NCBI RefSeq assembly: GCF_018070325.1
Contig: NZ_JAGPXY010000017.1
Location: 41,104 to 105,103, forward strand
Origin: Micromonospora sp. H61
GTDB taxonomy: Bacteria; Actinomycetota; Actinomycetes; Mycobacteriales; Micromonosporaceae
Length of the DNA stretch: 64,000 nt
Reading direction: 5' to 3'
Positions within the stretch are counted from its first letter, which is position 1. Each line of letters opens with the position of its first letter. Of the stretch, positions 17,719 through 27,193 are shown piece after piece. The notes beneath the pieces were generated by a model. That model was not told where the DNA came from, searched no databases, and saw only the letters and a program-made list of their open reading frames with translations. The position numbers were made by a program, and so were the translations under genes.

Positions 17719-19470
17719 CTAGAACGGGATGTCGTCGTCGGTGCCACCGCCGGAGCCCACCACGGCGAACGGGTCGGCGGACTGGGTGATCGAACGCAGC
17801 GTCTCCGAAGGTGCCCGGCCCGCCTCGGAGACCCGGGTGGCCCAGGCCGGGAACGGGAACTCCAGACAGAGTGGCACCGGGATGTCCGGCTGGTTGACGA
17901 ACATGGTGCCCGGCTTGGCCAGCAACGCCCGCTGACGCTGCGCGGGCGGGAGGAAGCCGTACTCCGGGCGGGACGCCTCGGCCGGGTCGAGCCGGCCGAC
18001 CACCCGGATCGCCGAGTTGGTGACGATCCGCCGCTCCACCTCGCTCGCCGTCTGCTGCGCGCCGATCAGGATCACCCCGAGCGAACGGCCCCGCTCGGCG
18101 ATGTCCAGAAGGACCTCCTTGATCGGCGAGGAGCCCTCCCGGGGGGCGTACTTGTTGAGCTCGTCGAGGACGACGAAGAGCAGCGGCTTGGCGGTGCCGG
18201 ACTTCTCCTTGCGCTCGAACTCGCTCTTGAGCGTCACACCGACCACGAACCGCTGCGCGCGGTCGGGAAGGTTGTGCAGGTCGACCACGGTGACCTGGGC
18301 CGACTCGCTCGTGTTGATCGAGTGGGGCCGGCGGGTGGCGAGGTCGCCGCGGATCAGCCGGGCCAGGTCCTTCTTGCTGCCGATCAACCGCCGGGCGAAC
18401 GCGTTGACGGTGCCCAGCCCCACCGCGCTGCCCGCCCAGTCGGAGCGGGTCTCGTCGTCGTTGAGCTGATCGACGATGTGGTCGACCAGATCGCCGTAGG
18501 AGCCGAGCCGGACCCCGTCGATGCTCACCCCGCCGTCGGCGGGCTGGGCGTAGCGGGCCAGGTGCGCGGCCACCGAGTGGACCACCATCGTGTACTGCTG
18601 GCGCTCGTCGTCGGCGTCGGCGAAGACGTACGGCAGCAGGCGGTCGGTGCAGAACTCGCTCAGCGTCCAGTAGAAGCTGTCGACGCCGGTGAGCCGGCTG
18701 CTCACATCCGGCGTGCCGGCCGAGTCGCCGGGGCGCGGCGGGGCGTACACCCGCACGTCGGGGAACGCGCCGGCGCTCAACCCGAGCTTCGCGTACGCCG
18801 CGCGGGTGGGCTCGTCGAGGCGGGTGTTGGGGTGGTCCAGGAAGAGCAGATCCTCACCCTTGACGTTGAAGATCAGCGCCTTGGCGTTGACCGCGTCGCC
18901 GCCCAGCACGCCGGAGCGGAACACCGAGTAGAGCAGGAACGTGGCGAAGCTGGTCTTGGTGGCCACCCCGGAGATGCCGGAGATGGAGACGTGCGCACCC
19001 CGACTGCCGTCGAGGAAGTCGGCGTTGAGGTAGACCGGGACCCCGTCGCGACCCATCCCCATCGGGATGCGCCGCTCCATCCGGTCGAAGTGCAGCGCGC
19101 GGGCCCGGGCGTCCCCCTCGGCCCGGTGCACCACCGCGCCCGGGGTCGGCGGCACGTACAGCTCGGGATCGACCCGGGTGGTGGTCACCTCGGCCGCCTC
19201 CTGCACCTGCGCGGGCAGCGTGCCGTCGGCGATGGCGAACACGTCGGACTCGAACTGCGCGCCCTCGTGCCGAGCGCGGACCTGGGTGACCACCCCGGCG
19301 ATCGTCACCGGCTCCCGGTCCGGCAGCTCCCGTCGCGTGACCACGACGTCGTCGAGCTGGAGGTAACTGCCGGGCGCCACGGCCGTCCAGAACTGCAACG
19401 GGGTGGCGTCGGCGGTGCCCAGCACCCGCCCGACCACCTCGCCCGGGCTGTCGAGCTCGGCGTCGGTCAT
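17719..19470 (-). CDS. herA: HerA-type DNA-pumping ATPase
   Basis: 583-residue hexameric ATPase of the HerA/FtsK class that would drive DNA into the NurA nuclease. The N-terminus (about 10-75) looks like a HAS-barrel (EVVGRVLGTADATPLQFW). Walker A is GISGVATKTSF, Walker B is LLFVVLDELNKYAPRE, and the following VILIGAQQTASEVERRIVTNSAIRVVGRL block is the conserved sensor/arginine region of HerA. It heads an operon with sbcD, sbcC and nurA. No clear promoter is visible in the 148 bp between it and the reductase gene. Confidence 0.88.
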   Translation of the reverse strand: MTDAELDSPGEVVGRVLGTADATPLQFWTAVAPGSYLQLDDVVVTRRELPDREPVTIAGVVTQVRARHEGAQFESDVFAIADGTLPAQVQEAAEVTTTRVDPELYVPPTPGAVVHRAEGDARARALHFDRMERRIPMGMGRDGVPVYLNADFLDGSRGAHVSISGISGVATKTSFATFLLYSVFRSGVLGGDAVNAKALIFNVKGEDLLFLDHPNTRLDEPTRAAYAKLGLSAGAFPDVRVYAPPRPGDSAGTPDVSSRLTGVDSFYWTLSEFCTDRLLPYVFADADDERQQYTMVVHSVAAHLARYAQPADGGVSIDGVRLGSYGDLVDHIVDQLNDDETRSDWAGSAVGLGTVNAFARRLIGSKKDLARLIRGDLATRRPHSINTSESAQVTVVDLHNLPDRAQRFVVGVTLKSEFERKEKSGTAKPLLFVVLDELNKYAPREGSSPIKEVLLDIAERGRSLGVILIGAQQTASEVERRIVTNSAIRVVGRLDPAEASRPEYGFLPPAQRQRALLAKPGTMFVNQPDIPVPLCLEFPFPAWATRVSEAGRAPSETLRSITQSADPFAVVGSGGGTDDDIPF

Positions 19471-19618
19471 CGGGCGGCTCGGGTCGGTCGGGCATCACGG
19501 TCGGCGCGCATGCCCTGCATCCTGCCCGAGGAGTACGACAGGTCGCCACGCGACGCGGCGGACGACACCATGCGCCGTCACACTGACGACGGTGGGTGTG
19601 CGACCGGGCGACGGCGGG

Positions 19619-20365
19619 TCACGGACGGGCGTGGCGGAGCAGGAGGACGCCGTCCTCGGCGGCGAGCACGTGGCGCAGTGGCAGGTGCCGGGGAGGTGCG
19701 GCGTCTCCCGCGGTGATCCGGCCGGGGCCGGGCCCGGCCAGTAGCGGCGAGACGGTGAGGCACAGCTCGTCCACCAGGTCGGCGGCGGTGAGTGCGCCGA
19801 ACAGGTGTGGGCCGCCCTCGCAGAGCAGTTGGGTGAGCCCGCGGCGGTGCAGCTCGGCGAGGCCGGCGGCCAGGTCGACCCGCTCGGCGCCGCAGCGCAG
19901 CACGTCGGCGACGTCGGTCAGCCCGGGCGGCGGATCGGCGGCGCTGTGGGTGAGCACCACCGGGCGGGTCGGCGCGTCGGCGAAGGCGGCCTGTGCCGGA
20001 TCCAGGTCGAGCGAACCGGAGACGACCACCAGCGTCGGGTACTCGGTCAGCCCGTTCTCGCGACGCCAGGCGCGGCGGCGCTCGTTGAGCCGGACCGCCC
20101 GGTACCCCTCGTGGCGGAGTGTTCCGGCGGCCACGACCAGGGCGTCGCAGGTCATCCGCAGCAGACCGAACACGCGCTTGTCCGGCTCGCCGGAGAGCCC
20201 GGCGGAGTAGCCGTCCACGGTGACCGCGCCGTCCAGGCTGGTCACGAAGTTCATCCGCAGTCGGGGCTCGTCGGCACGGCCGTAGAGGGCGGTCAGCGTG
20301 GCGTCGTCGAGCGGCTGCGTCGACGGCTCGGGCCAGAGCCGTCGGATCGGAATTCCGACGGTCAT
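19619..20365 (-). CDS. RibD C-terminal domain (pyrimidine) reductase
   Basis: 248 residues, a stand-alone dihydrofolate-reductase-like domain of the riboflavin-type reductases. Signature segments are RMNFVTSLDGAVTVDGYSAGLSG, the FGLLRMTCDALVVAAGTLRHEGY cofactor region, and LLCEGGPHLFGALTAADLVDELCLTVSP near the C-terminus. It may act in riboflavin synthesis (5-amino-6-ribosylaminouracil reduction) or on another heterocycle; there are no other rib genes nearby. Its ATG overlaps the stop of a 39-residue Cys-rich protein by 4 bp. Confidence 0.85.
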   Translation of the reverse strand: MTVGIPIRRLWPEPSTQPLDDATLTALYGRADEPRLRMNFVTSLDGAVTVDGYSAGLSGEPDKRVFGLLRMTCDALVVAAGTLRHEGYRAVRLNERRRAWRRENGLTEYPTLVVVSGSLDLDPAQAAFADAPTRPVVLTHSAADPPPGLTDVADVLRCGAERVDLAAGLAELHRRGLTQLLCEGGPHLFGALTAADLVDELCLTVSPLLAGPGPGRITAGDAAPPRHLPLRHVLAAEDGVLLLRHARP

Positions 20366-20481
20366 TCGCCGGCCGGACCGGTGACCGGAGGGGTGGGTTC
20401 GGCGGTACGGTGCTGGCAGTCGCACCAGTTCCGGCCCGGGCAGTCGTCGTGTCGCCGGGCCCGGCACGCTCGGCAGATCAT
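20362..20481 (-). CDS. 39-residue Cys-rich zinc-ribbon-like protein
   Basis: An ATG at 20481 opens a 39-codon frame starting MICRACRARRHDDCPG and continuing RNWCDCQHRTAEP. It carries Cys at 3, 6, 14, 20 and 22 plus a following His, a spacing fit for one metal site. The TGA overlaps the ATG of the reductase (ATGA), so the pair is translationally coupled, which is the main argument that it is a real gene. The function is unknown; a metal-binding helper of the reductase is possible. Confidence 0.6.
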   Translation of the reverse strand: MICRACRARRHDDCPGRNWCDCQHRTAEPTPPVTGPAGE

Positions 20482-20515
20482 GCTGGCAGCCTAAGCCGCG
20501 GGAGGACAGGACAGC

Positions 20516-21079
20516 ATGTCGCGTCAGATCTTCCAGCTGAAGATGTCCCTCGCCGGGACCCGCCCGCCGGTGTGGCGCCGGGTGCTCGTGCCGGCCGGCT
20601 ACACGCTGGACCGGCTGCACCGGGTGGTGCAGCACGCGATGGGTTGGCGGGACTGCCACCTGCACTCGTTCGAGATCGACGCGATGCAGTACGGCGAGCC
20701 GGACCCGGACGGGGAGTTGGCGTTGCACGACGAGCTGGACGTGCGGCTCGACGCGGTGCTCGGCAAGGGCAGCCGGTTCTCCTACACGTACGACTTCGGC
20801 GACTGGTGGGAACACGACCTGGTCGTGGAGGACGCGTTGACCGCCGACCCCGACGAGCGGTATCCGGTCTGCCTGACCGGCGAGCGGGCCTGCCCGCCGG
20901 AGGGTGTCGGCGGGCCGTTGGGCTACCAGGCGCTCCTGGAAGCCCTGGACGACCAGGACGCCACGGCCGACCCCGCCAGTTCCCGCCACGCGATGCTGCG
21001 CGACTGGGCGGGTTCGACCTTCGACCCGTCCCGATTCGACCCCACCCGCGCAACCACCCTCCTGCGCCGCTTCTGCTGA
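20516..21079 (+). CDS. Plasmid pRiA4b ORF-3 family protein
   Basis: 187 residues with the family hallmarks: QLKMSLAGTRPPVWRRVLVPAGYTLDRLHRVVQ at the N-terminus, GWRDCHLHSFEI, FSYTYDFGDWWEHDLVVE, and a Cys-bearing YPVCLTGERACPPEGVGGPLGYQALLEAL toward the end. The family is widespread in bacteria and of unknown molecular function. GGGAGGAC precedes the ATG. It is divergent from the Cys-rich protein and reductase pair, with only 34 bp between starts. Confidence 0.9.
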   Translation: MSRQIFQLKMSLAGTRPPVWRRVLVPAGYTLDRLHRVVQHAMGWRDCHLHSFEIDAMQYGEPDPDGELALHDELDVRLDAVLGKGSRFSYTYDFGDWWEHDLVVEDALTADPDERYPVCLTGERACPPEGVGGPLGYQALLEALDDQDATADPASSRHAMLRDWAGSTFDPSRFDPTRATTLLRRFC

Positions 21080-21232
21080 CCGCCCCCGCCCGGCCCTCCG
21101 GGGCCGGGTGTTGTTGATCAAGAAGTTTGCGTCAGCGGCGCCACCTTTCCTGACCGAAACCTCTTGATCACCGAGGTGGGGCGGGGGGTGTGGTTGGGGT
21201 GGGTGCGGTGGGAGTGGTCAGCGGTAACGATC

Positions 21233-21246
21233 TGGGAACGCTCCCA
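21233..21246. promoter_or_regulatory. LacI/CebR-type operator, distal copy
   Basis: TGGGAACGCTCCCA, one base from the perfect palindrome TGGGAGCGCTCCCA bound by CebR-type LacI regulators of cellobiose uptake. It lies just upstream of the -35 box at 21255. Confidence 0.8.
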
Positions 21247-21254
21247 ACGTCCTA

Positions 21255-21283
21255 TTGACACTCCCGTTACCCGCCGGCAATCT
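21255..21283 (+). promoter_or_regulatory. Promoter of the sugar-uptake operon
   Basis: TTGACA (21255-21260), 17 bp, CAATCT (21278-21283). It is sandwiched between two LacI-type operators and lies about 110 bp before the binding-protein start, leaving a leader of roughly 100 bases. Confidence 0.65.
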
Positions 21284-21285
21284 CA

Positions 21286-21299
21286 TGGGAGCGCTCCCG
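21286..21299. promoter_or_regulatory. LacI/CebR-type operator, proximal copy
   Basis: TGGGAGCGCTCCCG directly after the -10 box, covering the expected transcription start. A repressor bound here would block initiation. The likely binder is the LacI-family protein encoded at 26118-27164. Confidence 0.85.
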
Positions 21300-21393
21300 G
21301 AGGTGGTGTGTGTCACTCACGGACCCCGGCCCGGCGCGATGAGCACCCCCCACCACACACATCAGCCTCACCACCGGAAAGAGGGGTCAGCGA

Positions 21394-22683
21394 ATGAGTG
21401 TCACCACGCGGCGTACCCGCCTGGCGGCCGCTGCCCTGGCCGCGATCACCGCGGTCAGCGGTCTCGCAGCCTGCGGCAACGACGACGACAAGCCGGCGGC
21501 CGGCGAGAAGCCGGCCAAGCTGGTCGTCGACACCTTCGGCGAGATGGGCTACGACGAGCTCGTCAAGCAGTACGAGAAGGACACCGGCATCAAGGTCGAG
21601 CTGCGCAAGACCGCGCAGCTCGGTGAGTACCGGCCGAAGCTGGTCCGCTACCTGGCCACCGGCAAGGGCGCGGCGGACGTCACCGCCCTGGAAGAGGGCA
21701 TCCTCAACGAGTTCAAGCCCAACGCGCGCAACTGGGCCGACCTCACTCCGCTGGTCGCCGACCACTCGAAGGAATTCCTGCCCTGGAAGTGGGAGCTGGG
21801 CAAGGCGCCGGACGGCCGGCTGATCGGCCTGCCGACCGACGTCGGCAGCCTCGCCGTCTGCTACCGCAAGGACCTGTTCCAGGCGGCCGGCCTGCCCGCC
21901 GAGCGCGACCAGGTGTCGGCGCTCTGGCCGGACTGGAAGGGCTTCCACGACGCCGGTCTGAAGTACAAGCAGGGCAGCGGCGGCAAGGCGTTCATCGACT
22001 CGATCACCGCCGTCTCCAACGGGGTGCTCTTCCAGGGCAACGGTGACCTGTTCTACGACAAGGAAGACAACATCATCGCGGACACCAGCCCCGCGGTGAA
22101 GAACGCCTGGGACACCGCCACCTCGATGGCGGACATCTCCGCCAAGGCGTCCACCTGGTCGCCGGAGTGGTCGGGTGGCTTCAAGCAGGGCACCTTCGCG
22201 GCGACCTTCTGCCCGTCCTGGATGCTCGGCATCGTGTCGGACAACTCCGGTCCGGCCAACAAGGGCAAGTGGGATGTCGCGTCCGTGCCGGGCGGCGGCG
22301 GTAACTGGGGCGGCTCGTGGCTCGCGGTTCCGGCGCAGAGCAAGTACCCGAGCGAGGCTGCGAAGCTCGCCGAGTACCTGACCAATGCGAAGAGCCAGGT
22401 CGAGGCCTTCAAGCTCAAGGGCCCGCTGCCCACCAACCTGGAGGCGCTGAAGAACGACGCCTTCCTCAGCTACACCAACGAGTACTTCAGCAACGCGCCG
22501 ACCGGCAAGATCTTCGGGGAGAGCGTCGCCAAGATCCAGCCGATCCACCTGGGCCCGAAGCACCAGGCGGTGAAGGAGAACGCGCTCGAGCCGGCCCTGC
22601 GGGCGTTCGAGAACGGGCAGGCCGACAAGGCCAAGGCCTGGGAGCAGTTCACGAAGGACGCCAAGACTCAGGGTGCCTTCTGA
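21394..22683 (+). CDS. Sugar ABC transporter substrate-binding lipoprotein (CebE-like)
   Basis: 429 residues. The signal peptide ends in a lipobox (LAAC, Cys27), so the protein is tethered to the outer membrane face. The mature part is a family-1 solute-binding protein for oligosaccharides (FGEMGYDELVKQYEKDTGIKVEL; GLPTDVGSLAVCYRKDLFQAAGLP; WLGIVSDNSGPANKGKWDVASVPGGGGNWGG-like segment in the centre). The two permeases, the beta-glucosidase and operators of the CebR type point to cellobiose or another beta-glucoside as ligand. An AAAGAGGGG RBS precedes the ATG. Confidence 0.9.
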   Translation: MSVTTRRTRLAAAALAAITAVSGLAACGNDDDKPAAGEKPAKLVVDTFGEMGYDELVKQYEKDTGIKVELRKTAQLGEYRPKLVRYLATGKGAADVTALEEGILNEFKPNARNWADLTPLVADHSKEFLPWKWELGKAPDGRLIGLPTDVGSLAVCYRKDLFQAAGLPAERDQVSALWPDWKGFHDAGLKYKQGSGGKAFIDSITAVSNGVLFQGNGDLFYDKEDNIIADTSPAVKNAWDTATSMADISAKASTWSPEWSGGFKQGTFAATFCPSWMLGIVSDNSGPANKGKWDVASVPGGGGNWGGSWLAVPAQSKYPSEAAKLAEYLTNAKSQVEAFKLKGPLPTNLEALKNDAFLSYTNEYFSNAPTGKIFGESVAKIQPIHLGPKHQAVKENALEPALRAFENGQADKAKAWEQFTKDAKTQGAF

Positions 22684-22694
22684 GTGATTCCCTG

Positions 22695-22728
22695 CCGGTG
22701 GCGTTCGGGGCTTCCCGGACGCCACCGG
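22695..22728 (+). terminator. Intra-operonic stem-loop after the binding-protein gene
   Basis: CCGGTGGCGT (22695-22704) pairs with ACGCCACCGG (22719-22728), and inner bases extend the stem to a GCTT loop. Position and strength fit a partial terminator or RNA-stabilising hairpin that would leave more binding-protein than permease mRNA. Confidence 0.65.
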
Positions 22729-22792
22729 CCGGTCCCCTCCGCGTAGCGCCCTGCGCGAGGGCCCCCGGGCCTCGCCGGAAAAGGAAACTCGC

Positions 22793-23764
22793 ATGAGCCT
22801 GTCGGCCACGACGGCACGGCCGTCGCCAGCAGCACCGCCTTCTCCCGACGTCGACCGCCGACGTCGACGGGGAAGGTTACTCAACCGCCTCGATGTCAAG
22901 TACTCGCCGTACCTCTACATCGCCCCGTTCTTCCTGATCTTCGGCTTATTCGGGCTGTACCCGATGCTGCGTACCGCCTGGATGTCGCTGCACGACTGGG
23001 ACATGATCGGCGAGCACACGTTCATCGGCTTCGACAACTACACCCGGCTGGTGTCCGACGAGTACTTCTGGAACGCGCTGGTCAACACGTTCGGCATCTT
23101 CGCCCTGTCGACCATCCCGCAGTTGTTGCTCGCCCTCTTCCTGGCGAACCTGCTCAACCGGACCCTCCTGCGCGCCAAGACCTTCTTCCGGATGGCCATC
23201 TTCATGCCGAACGTGGTGTCGGTGGCCGCGGTCGCGATCGTCTTCGGGATGTTGTTCCAGCGGGAGTTCGGCCTGTTCAACTGGCTGCTCAGCTTCGTCG
23301 GTGTCGACCCGGTCGACTGGGACGGGCACCGGTGGAGCTCCTGGACGGCCATCTCTTCCATGGTCAACTGGCGGTGGACCGGGTACAACACCCTGATCCT
23401 GCTCGCCGGCATGCAGGCGATCCCGAAGGACCTCTACGAGGCCGCGGAGATCGATGGCGCCAGCCCGTGGCGACAGTTCTGGCAGATCACCCTGCCCATG
23501 CTCAAGCCCACCTTCATCTTCGTGGTCATCCTGTCCACGATCGGCGGCATGCAGCTCTTCACCGAGCCCCTGCTCTTCGGCAACGGCAACATCATCGGCG
23601 GCAACCAGCGGGAGTTCCAGACGCTGGCCATGTACATGTACGAGATGGGCATCGTGAACCTGAACACCGCCGGCTACGGAGCAGCGGTTGCCTGGGCGAT
23701 CTTCATGATCATCATCGTGGTGTCGCTGTTCAACTTCCTACTCGTCCGCCGCTCGGCGAAGTGA
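22793..23764 (+). CDS. Sugar ABC transporter permease (CebF-like)
   Basis: 323-residue inner membrane permease with six predicted helices, the first at YLYIAPFFLIFGLFGLYPML. The EAA loop that docks on the ATPase is EAAEIDGASPWRQFWQITLPML. It pairs with the following permease. No ATPase gene is in the operon, as is typical for actinomycete sugar uptake systems that share a common MsiK-type ATPase encoded elsewhere. Confidence 0.92.
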   Translation: MSLSATTARPSPAAPPSPDVDRRRRRGRLLNRLDVKYSPYLYIAPFFLIFGLFGLYPMLRTAWMSLHDWDMIGEHTFIGFDNYTRLVSDEYFWNALVNTFGIFALSTIPQLLLALFLANLLNRTLLRAKTFFRMAIFMPNVVSVAAVAIVFGMLFQREFGLFNWLLSFVGVDPVDWDGHRWSSWTAISSMVNWRWTGYNTLILLAGMQAIPKDLYEAAEIDGASPWRQFWQITLPMLKPTFIFVVILSTIGGMQLFTEPLLFGNGNIIGGNQREFQTLAMYMYEMGIVNLNTAGYGAAVAWAIFMIIIVVSLFNFLLVRRSAK

Positions 23765-23774
23765 GGAGAGATCG

Positions 23775-24617
23775 ATGATCTCGGCTTCCCAGCGCCTGTG
23801 GCGCACCAGCCCGCTGACCTACCTGGCGCTCGTCCTGGCGGCGCTGCTGTCGATCTACCCGTTCTACTACATGCTGGTGATCGGCAGTCGCAGCCTGGAC
23901 AACATCAACGACGTGCCGCCGCCGCTGACCCCCGGTGGCGCGTTCGGTGACAACTTCGGGCGGGTGCTCGACAACGACGCCGCCAACTTCCTCACCGGCA
24001 TGATGAACTCGATCATCGTCTCCTCGGTGGTCACCGTGTCGGTGGTGCTCACCGGTTCACTGGCGGGGTTCGCCTTCGCCAAGCTGAAGTTCCGGGGCAG
24101 CAACGCCCTCCTGCTGGCGATCATCGTCACCATGATGATCCCGACCCAGATGGGCCTCATCCCGCTCTGGTCCATGATGCAGGACCTGGGATGGTACGAC
24201 ACCCTCTACGCGGTCACCGTGCCGTTCCTGGTCAGCGCCTTCGGCGTGTTCATGATGCGGCAGTACGCGAGCCAGGCCATCTCCGACGAGCTGATCGAGG
24301 CCGGCCGCGTCGACGGGGCGAGCACGTTCCGGATCTACTGGAGCATCGTGCTGCCCGCGCTACGTCCCGCCGCCGGCGTGCTCGGTCTGCTGACCTTCAT
24401 GGAGACCTGGAACTCGTTCATCTGGCCGTACGCCATCCTCACCCCGGAGAACCCGACCCTCCAGGTCTCGCTCTCCTTCCTCTCGTACGCCTACTACACC
24501 GACTACTCCCAGGTGTTCGCCGCCACGGCGATCGGCACCATCCCCCTGGTAATCGTCTTTCTCGTGTTCGGCCGCCAGATCATCGGCGGGATCATGGAAG
24601 GTGCCGTCAAGTCGTGA
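23775..24617 (+). CDS. Sugar ABC transporter permease (CebG-like)
   Basis: 280 residues, six predicted helices, second permease of the uptake system. The EAA loop is [35 protein letters not shown] precedes the ATG ten bases after the first permease. Its TGA overlaps the GTG of the beta-glucosidase by 4 bp, so uptake and hydrolysis are translationally linked. Confidence 0.92.
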   Translation: MISASQRLWRTSPLTYLALVLAALLSIYPFYYMLVIGSRSLDNINDVPPPLTPGGAFGDNFGRVLDNDAANFLTGMMNSIIVSSVVTVSVVLTGSLAGFAFAKLKFRGSNALLLAIIVTMMIPTQMGLIPLWSMMQDLGWYDTLYAVTVPFLVSAFGVFMMRQYASQAISDELIEAGRVDGASTFRIYWSIVLPALRPAAGVLGLLTFMETWNSFIWPYAILTPENPTLQVSLSFLSYAYYTDYSQVFAATAIGTIPLVIVFLVFGRQIIGGIMEGAVKS

Positions 24618-26035
24618 GCAACCCCGCCAGCCCACCCGCCGTCGACGTCCTCGACGAGCGCCCCGGGCTGACCTTTCCACCCGGATTTCTCTGGGGGGCC
24701 GCGACGGCGGCGTACCAGATCGAGGGGGCGGCGGCCGTGGACGGCCGCGCCCCGTCGATCTGGGACACCTTCAGCCACACCGAGGGTCGGGTCGTCGCCG
24801 GGCACACCGGGGACGTCGCGTGCGACCACTACCACCGCCTCGGCGACGACGTCGCGCTGATGGCCGAGCTGGGCCTGAAGTCGTACCGTTTCTCGGTCTC
24901 CTGGTCCCGGGTGCAGCCCACCGGCACCGGCGCGGCCAACCCGGGCGGCCTGGACTTCTACCGGCGACTGGTGGACGAGCTGCTGGCCAACGGCATCGAG
25001 CCGTGGCTCACCCTCTACCACTGGGACCTGCCGCAGCCGTTGGAAGACGCCGGCGGCTGGCCGGCGCGGGACACCGCCGCCCGGTTCGCCGACTACACGA
25101 CGCTGGTGGCCGACGCGCTCGGTGACCGGGTGCGCTACTGGACCACGCTGAACGAGCCGTGGTGCTCGGCGTTCCTCGGCTACGGCTCCGGCGTGCACGC
25201 CCCCGGCCGCACCGACGGAGCGGACGCGGTGCGTGCCGGACACCACCTGATGCTCGGTCACGGCCTGGCCGTGCAGGCACTGCGGGCCGCCCGCCCGGCC
25301 GCCGAGGTGGGCGTGACCGTCAACCTCTACCCGGTCGACCCGGCCAGTGACAGTCCCGCCGACTCCGACGCCGCCCGGCGGATCGACGGCTTGGCCAACC
25401 GGTTCTTCCTGGATCCGCTATTGCGCGGGTCGTACCCGGAGGACCTGGTGGCCGACCTCAGCACGGTGACCGACTTCGCGCACGTGCGCGACGGCGACCT
25501 GGCGACCATCTCCACGCCGCTGGACCTGGTCGGGGTCAACTACTACAGCCGCCACGTGGTCGCCGCGCCGGTCGAGGGCGTGGCGGCCGACCCGGCCCCC
25601 TCGTGCTGGCCGGGCAGCGAGGACGTCCGGTTCGTCACCCGTGGCGTTCCGGTCACCGACATGGGCTGGGAGATCGACGCCCCGGGTCTGACCGAGACGC
25701 TGCGTCGGGTGAACGGCTACACCGACCTGCCCCTGTACGTCACCGAAAACGGTTCCGCGTTCGTCGACTCGGTGGTCGACGGGCAGGTCGACGACGTCGA
25801 CCGGCTGGCCTACTTCGACGCCCACCTGCGCGCCGCCCACGAGGCGATCGACGCCGGAGTGCCTCTGCGGGGATACTTTGCCTGGTCGCTGATGGATAAT
25901 TTCGAATGGGCCTGGGGTTACACCAAGCGGTTCGGCATGATCCACGTCGACTACGACAGCCAGGTTCGCACCCCCAAGTCCAGCGCCAAGTGGTACGCCT
26001 CGGTGATCCGGCGCAACGGTCTGGCCGCACAATAG
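24614..26035 (+). CDS. GH1 beta-glucosidase
   Basis: 473-residue cytoplasmic glycoside hydrolase from the overlapping GTG at 24614; no signal peptide. The family 1 signatures are [15 protein letters not shown] near the N-terminus, the acid/base Glu181 in TLNEPW, and the nucleophile Glu378 in YVTENG. C-terminal [22 protein letters not shown] forms the substrate pocket. It would split imported cellobiose or short beta-glucosides to glucose. Same operon as the transporter, ahead of the LacI regulator. Confidence 0.95.
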   Translation: MSNPASPPAVDVLDERPGLTFPPGFLWGAATAAYQIEGAAAVDGRAPSIWDTFSHTEGRVVAGHTGDVACDHYHRLGDDVALMAELGLKSYRFSVSWSRVQPTGTGAANPGGLDFYRRLVDELLANGIEPWLTLYHWDLPQPLEDAGGWPARDTAARFADYTTLVADALGDRVRYWTTLNEPWCSAFLGYGSGVHAPGRTDGADAVRAGHHLMLGHGLAVQALRAARPAAEVGVTVNLYPVDPASDSPADSDAARRIDGLANRFFLDPLLRGSYPEDLVADLSTVTDFAHVRDGDLATISTPLDLVGVNYYSRHVVAAPVEGVAADPAPSCWPGSEDVRFVTRGVPVTDMGWEIDAPGLTETLRRVNGYTDLPLYVTENGSAFVDSVVDGQVDDVDRLAYFDAHLRAAHEAIDAGVPLRGYFAWSLMDNFEWAWGYTKRFGMIHVDYDSQVRTPKSSAKWYASVIRRNGLAAQ

Positions 26036-26059
26036 GCTCGGGCCAGCCATCAGGACGGC

Positions 26060-26091
26060 CCCGGCGTCCACCTCTCGCAGGTGGCGCCGGG
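26060..26091 (+). terminator. 13-bp stem-loop between beta-glucosidase and regulator genes
   Basis: The arm CCCGGCG-t-CCACCT (26060-26073) pairs with AGGTGGCGCCGGG (26079-26091) around a CTCGC loop, with one bulged base. It could end most operon transcripts before the regulator gene. Confidence 0.65.
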
Positions 26092-26117
26092 TCCGCCCGC
26101 CGTCGGAGGAGCAGACG

Positions 26118-27164
26118 ATGACAACGCAGCGCACCCGGTCGCTCGGGCGCCCGACCCTCGACGCGGTCGCGGCGCGTGCCGGCGTCGGTCGGGGCACGGT
26201 CTCCCGCGTGGTCAACGGCTCGCCCCAGGTCAGCCCGGAGGCCCGGGCCGCGGTCCAACAGGCCATCGCAGAGCTGGGGTACGTGCCGAACCGGGCCGCC
26301 CGTGCGCTCGTCACCCAGCGGACCGACTCCGTCGCGCTGGTGGTGTCCGAATCCGGCGAGCGGGTCTTCACCGAGCCGTTCTTCGCCAGCATCGTGCGGG
26401 GGATCAGCTCCGGGCTGCTGGAGACGCCGATGCAGCTCTGGCTGGCCATGGCCCAGTCGCCGGTGGAACGGGAGCGGGTCGAGCACCACCTCACCAACCA
26501 GCACGTCGACGGCGTACTGCTGCTGTCGTTGCACGACTCCGACCCGCTGCCGACGTTGCTGGAGGAGCGCGGCCTGCCGGCCGTGCTCGGCGGTCGGCCC
26601 GCCCGGATGCTGCAACCCGGCGCCCAACCGGCCTGGTTTGTCGACGTGGACAACGTTGGCGGGGCCCGGCAGGCGGTGGAGTACCTGGCCCGGCAGGGGC
26701 GGCGGCGCATCGCCACCATCGCCGGAACGCAGGACATGGGCGTCGGCCTGGCCCGGCTGACCGGCTACACCGAGGCGGTCAAGGCCACCGGGGCCGGCGT
26801 CAACCCCGACCTGATCGCGTACGGCGACTTCAGCGAGGGCAGCGGCGCGGCCGCCATGCGTCGCCTGCTGGACGCCTGTCCGGACCTGGACGCGGTCTTC
26901 GTCGCCTCCGACCTCATGGCGTTCGGTGCGCTGCGTACCCTGCGCGAGGCCGGCCGGCGGGTGCCGCAGGACGTCGCGGTGATCGGCTTCGACGACGCGA
27001 CGATCGCCCTGCGGGCGGAGCCGCCGTTGACCACTGTCTTCCAGCCGGTGGAGGAGATGGGCCGGCAGATGGCCCGCCTGCTGGTGGCCCGGATCCGTGG
27101 CGAGGAGCTACCCGCCTCCCACATCCTCCTGGACACCCAACTGGTCCATCGAGCCTCCGCCTAA
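26118..27164 (+). CDS. LacI-family regulator of cellobiose uptake (CebR-like)
   Basis: 348 residues. The N-terminal helix-turn-helix and hinge are TLDAVAARAGVGRGTVSRVVNG ... ELGYVPNRAARAL; the rest is a periplasmic-binding-protein-like effector domain with DGVLLLSLHD, DVDNVGGARQAVEYL and DVAVIGFDDATIALRAEPPLTTV. It is expected to bind the TGGGAGCGCTCCCA sites at 21233 and 21286 and the related site at 33446, and to release them when cellobiose or a related sugar is present. In Streptomyces the equivalent cebR is placed upstream; here it is the last gene. Confidence 0.9.
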   Translation: MTTQRTRSLGRPTLDAVAARAGVGRGTVSRVVNGSPQVSPEARAAVQQAIAELGYVPNRAARALVTQRTDSVALVVSESGERVFTEPFFASIVRGISSGLLETPMQLWLAMAQSPVERERVEHHLTNQHVDGVLLLSLHDSDPLPTLLEERGLPAVLGGRPARMLQPGAQPAWFVDVDNVGGARQAVEYLARQGRRRIATIAGTQDMGVGLARLTGYTEAVKATGAGVNPDLIAYGDFSEGSGAAAMRRLLDACPDLDAVFVASDLMAFGALRTLREAGRRVPQDVAVIGFDDATIALRAEPPLTTVFQPVEEMGRQMARLLVARIRGEELPASHILLDTQLVHRASA

Positions 27165-27193
27165 CCCACCACCACCCCCACACGGGAAGGGGG

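Noticed and set aside
18274..19716. A 480-codon plus-strand frame
   Set aside because: Antisense to herA, whose Walker motifs are unambiguous.
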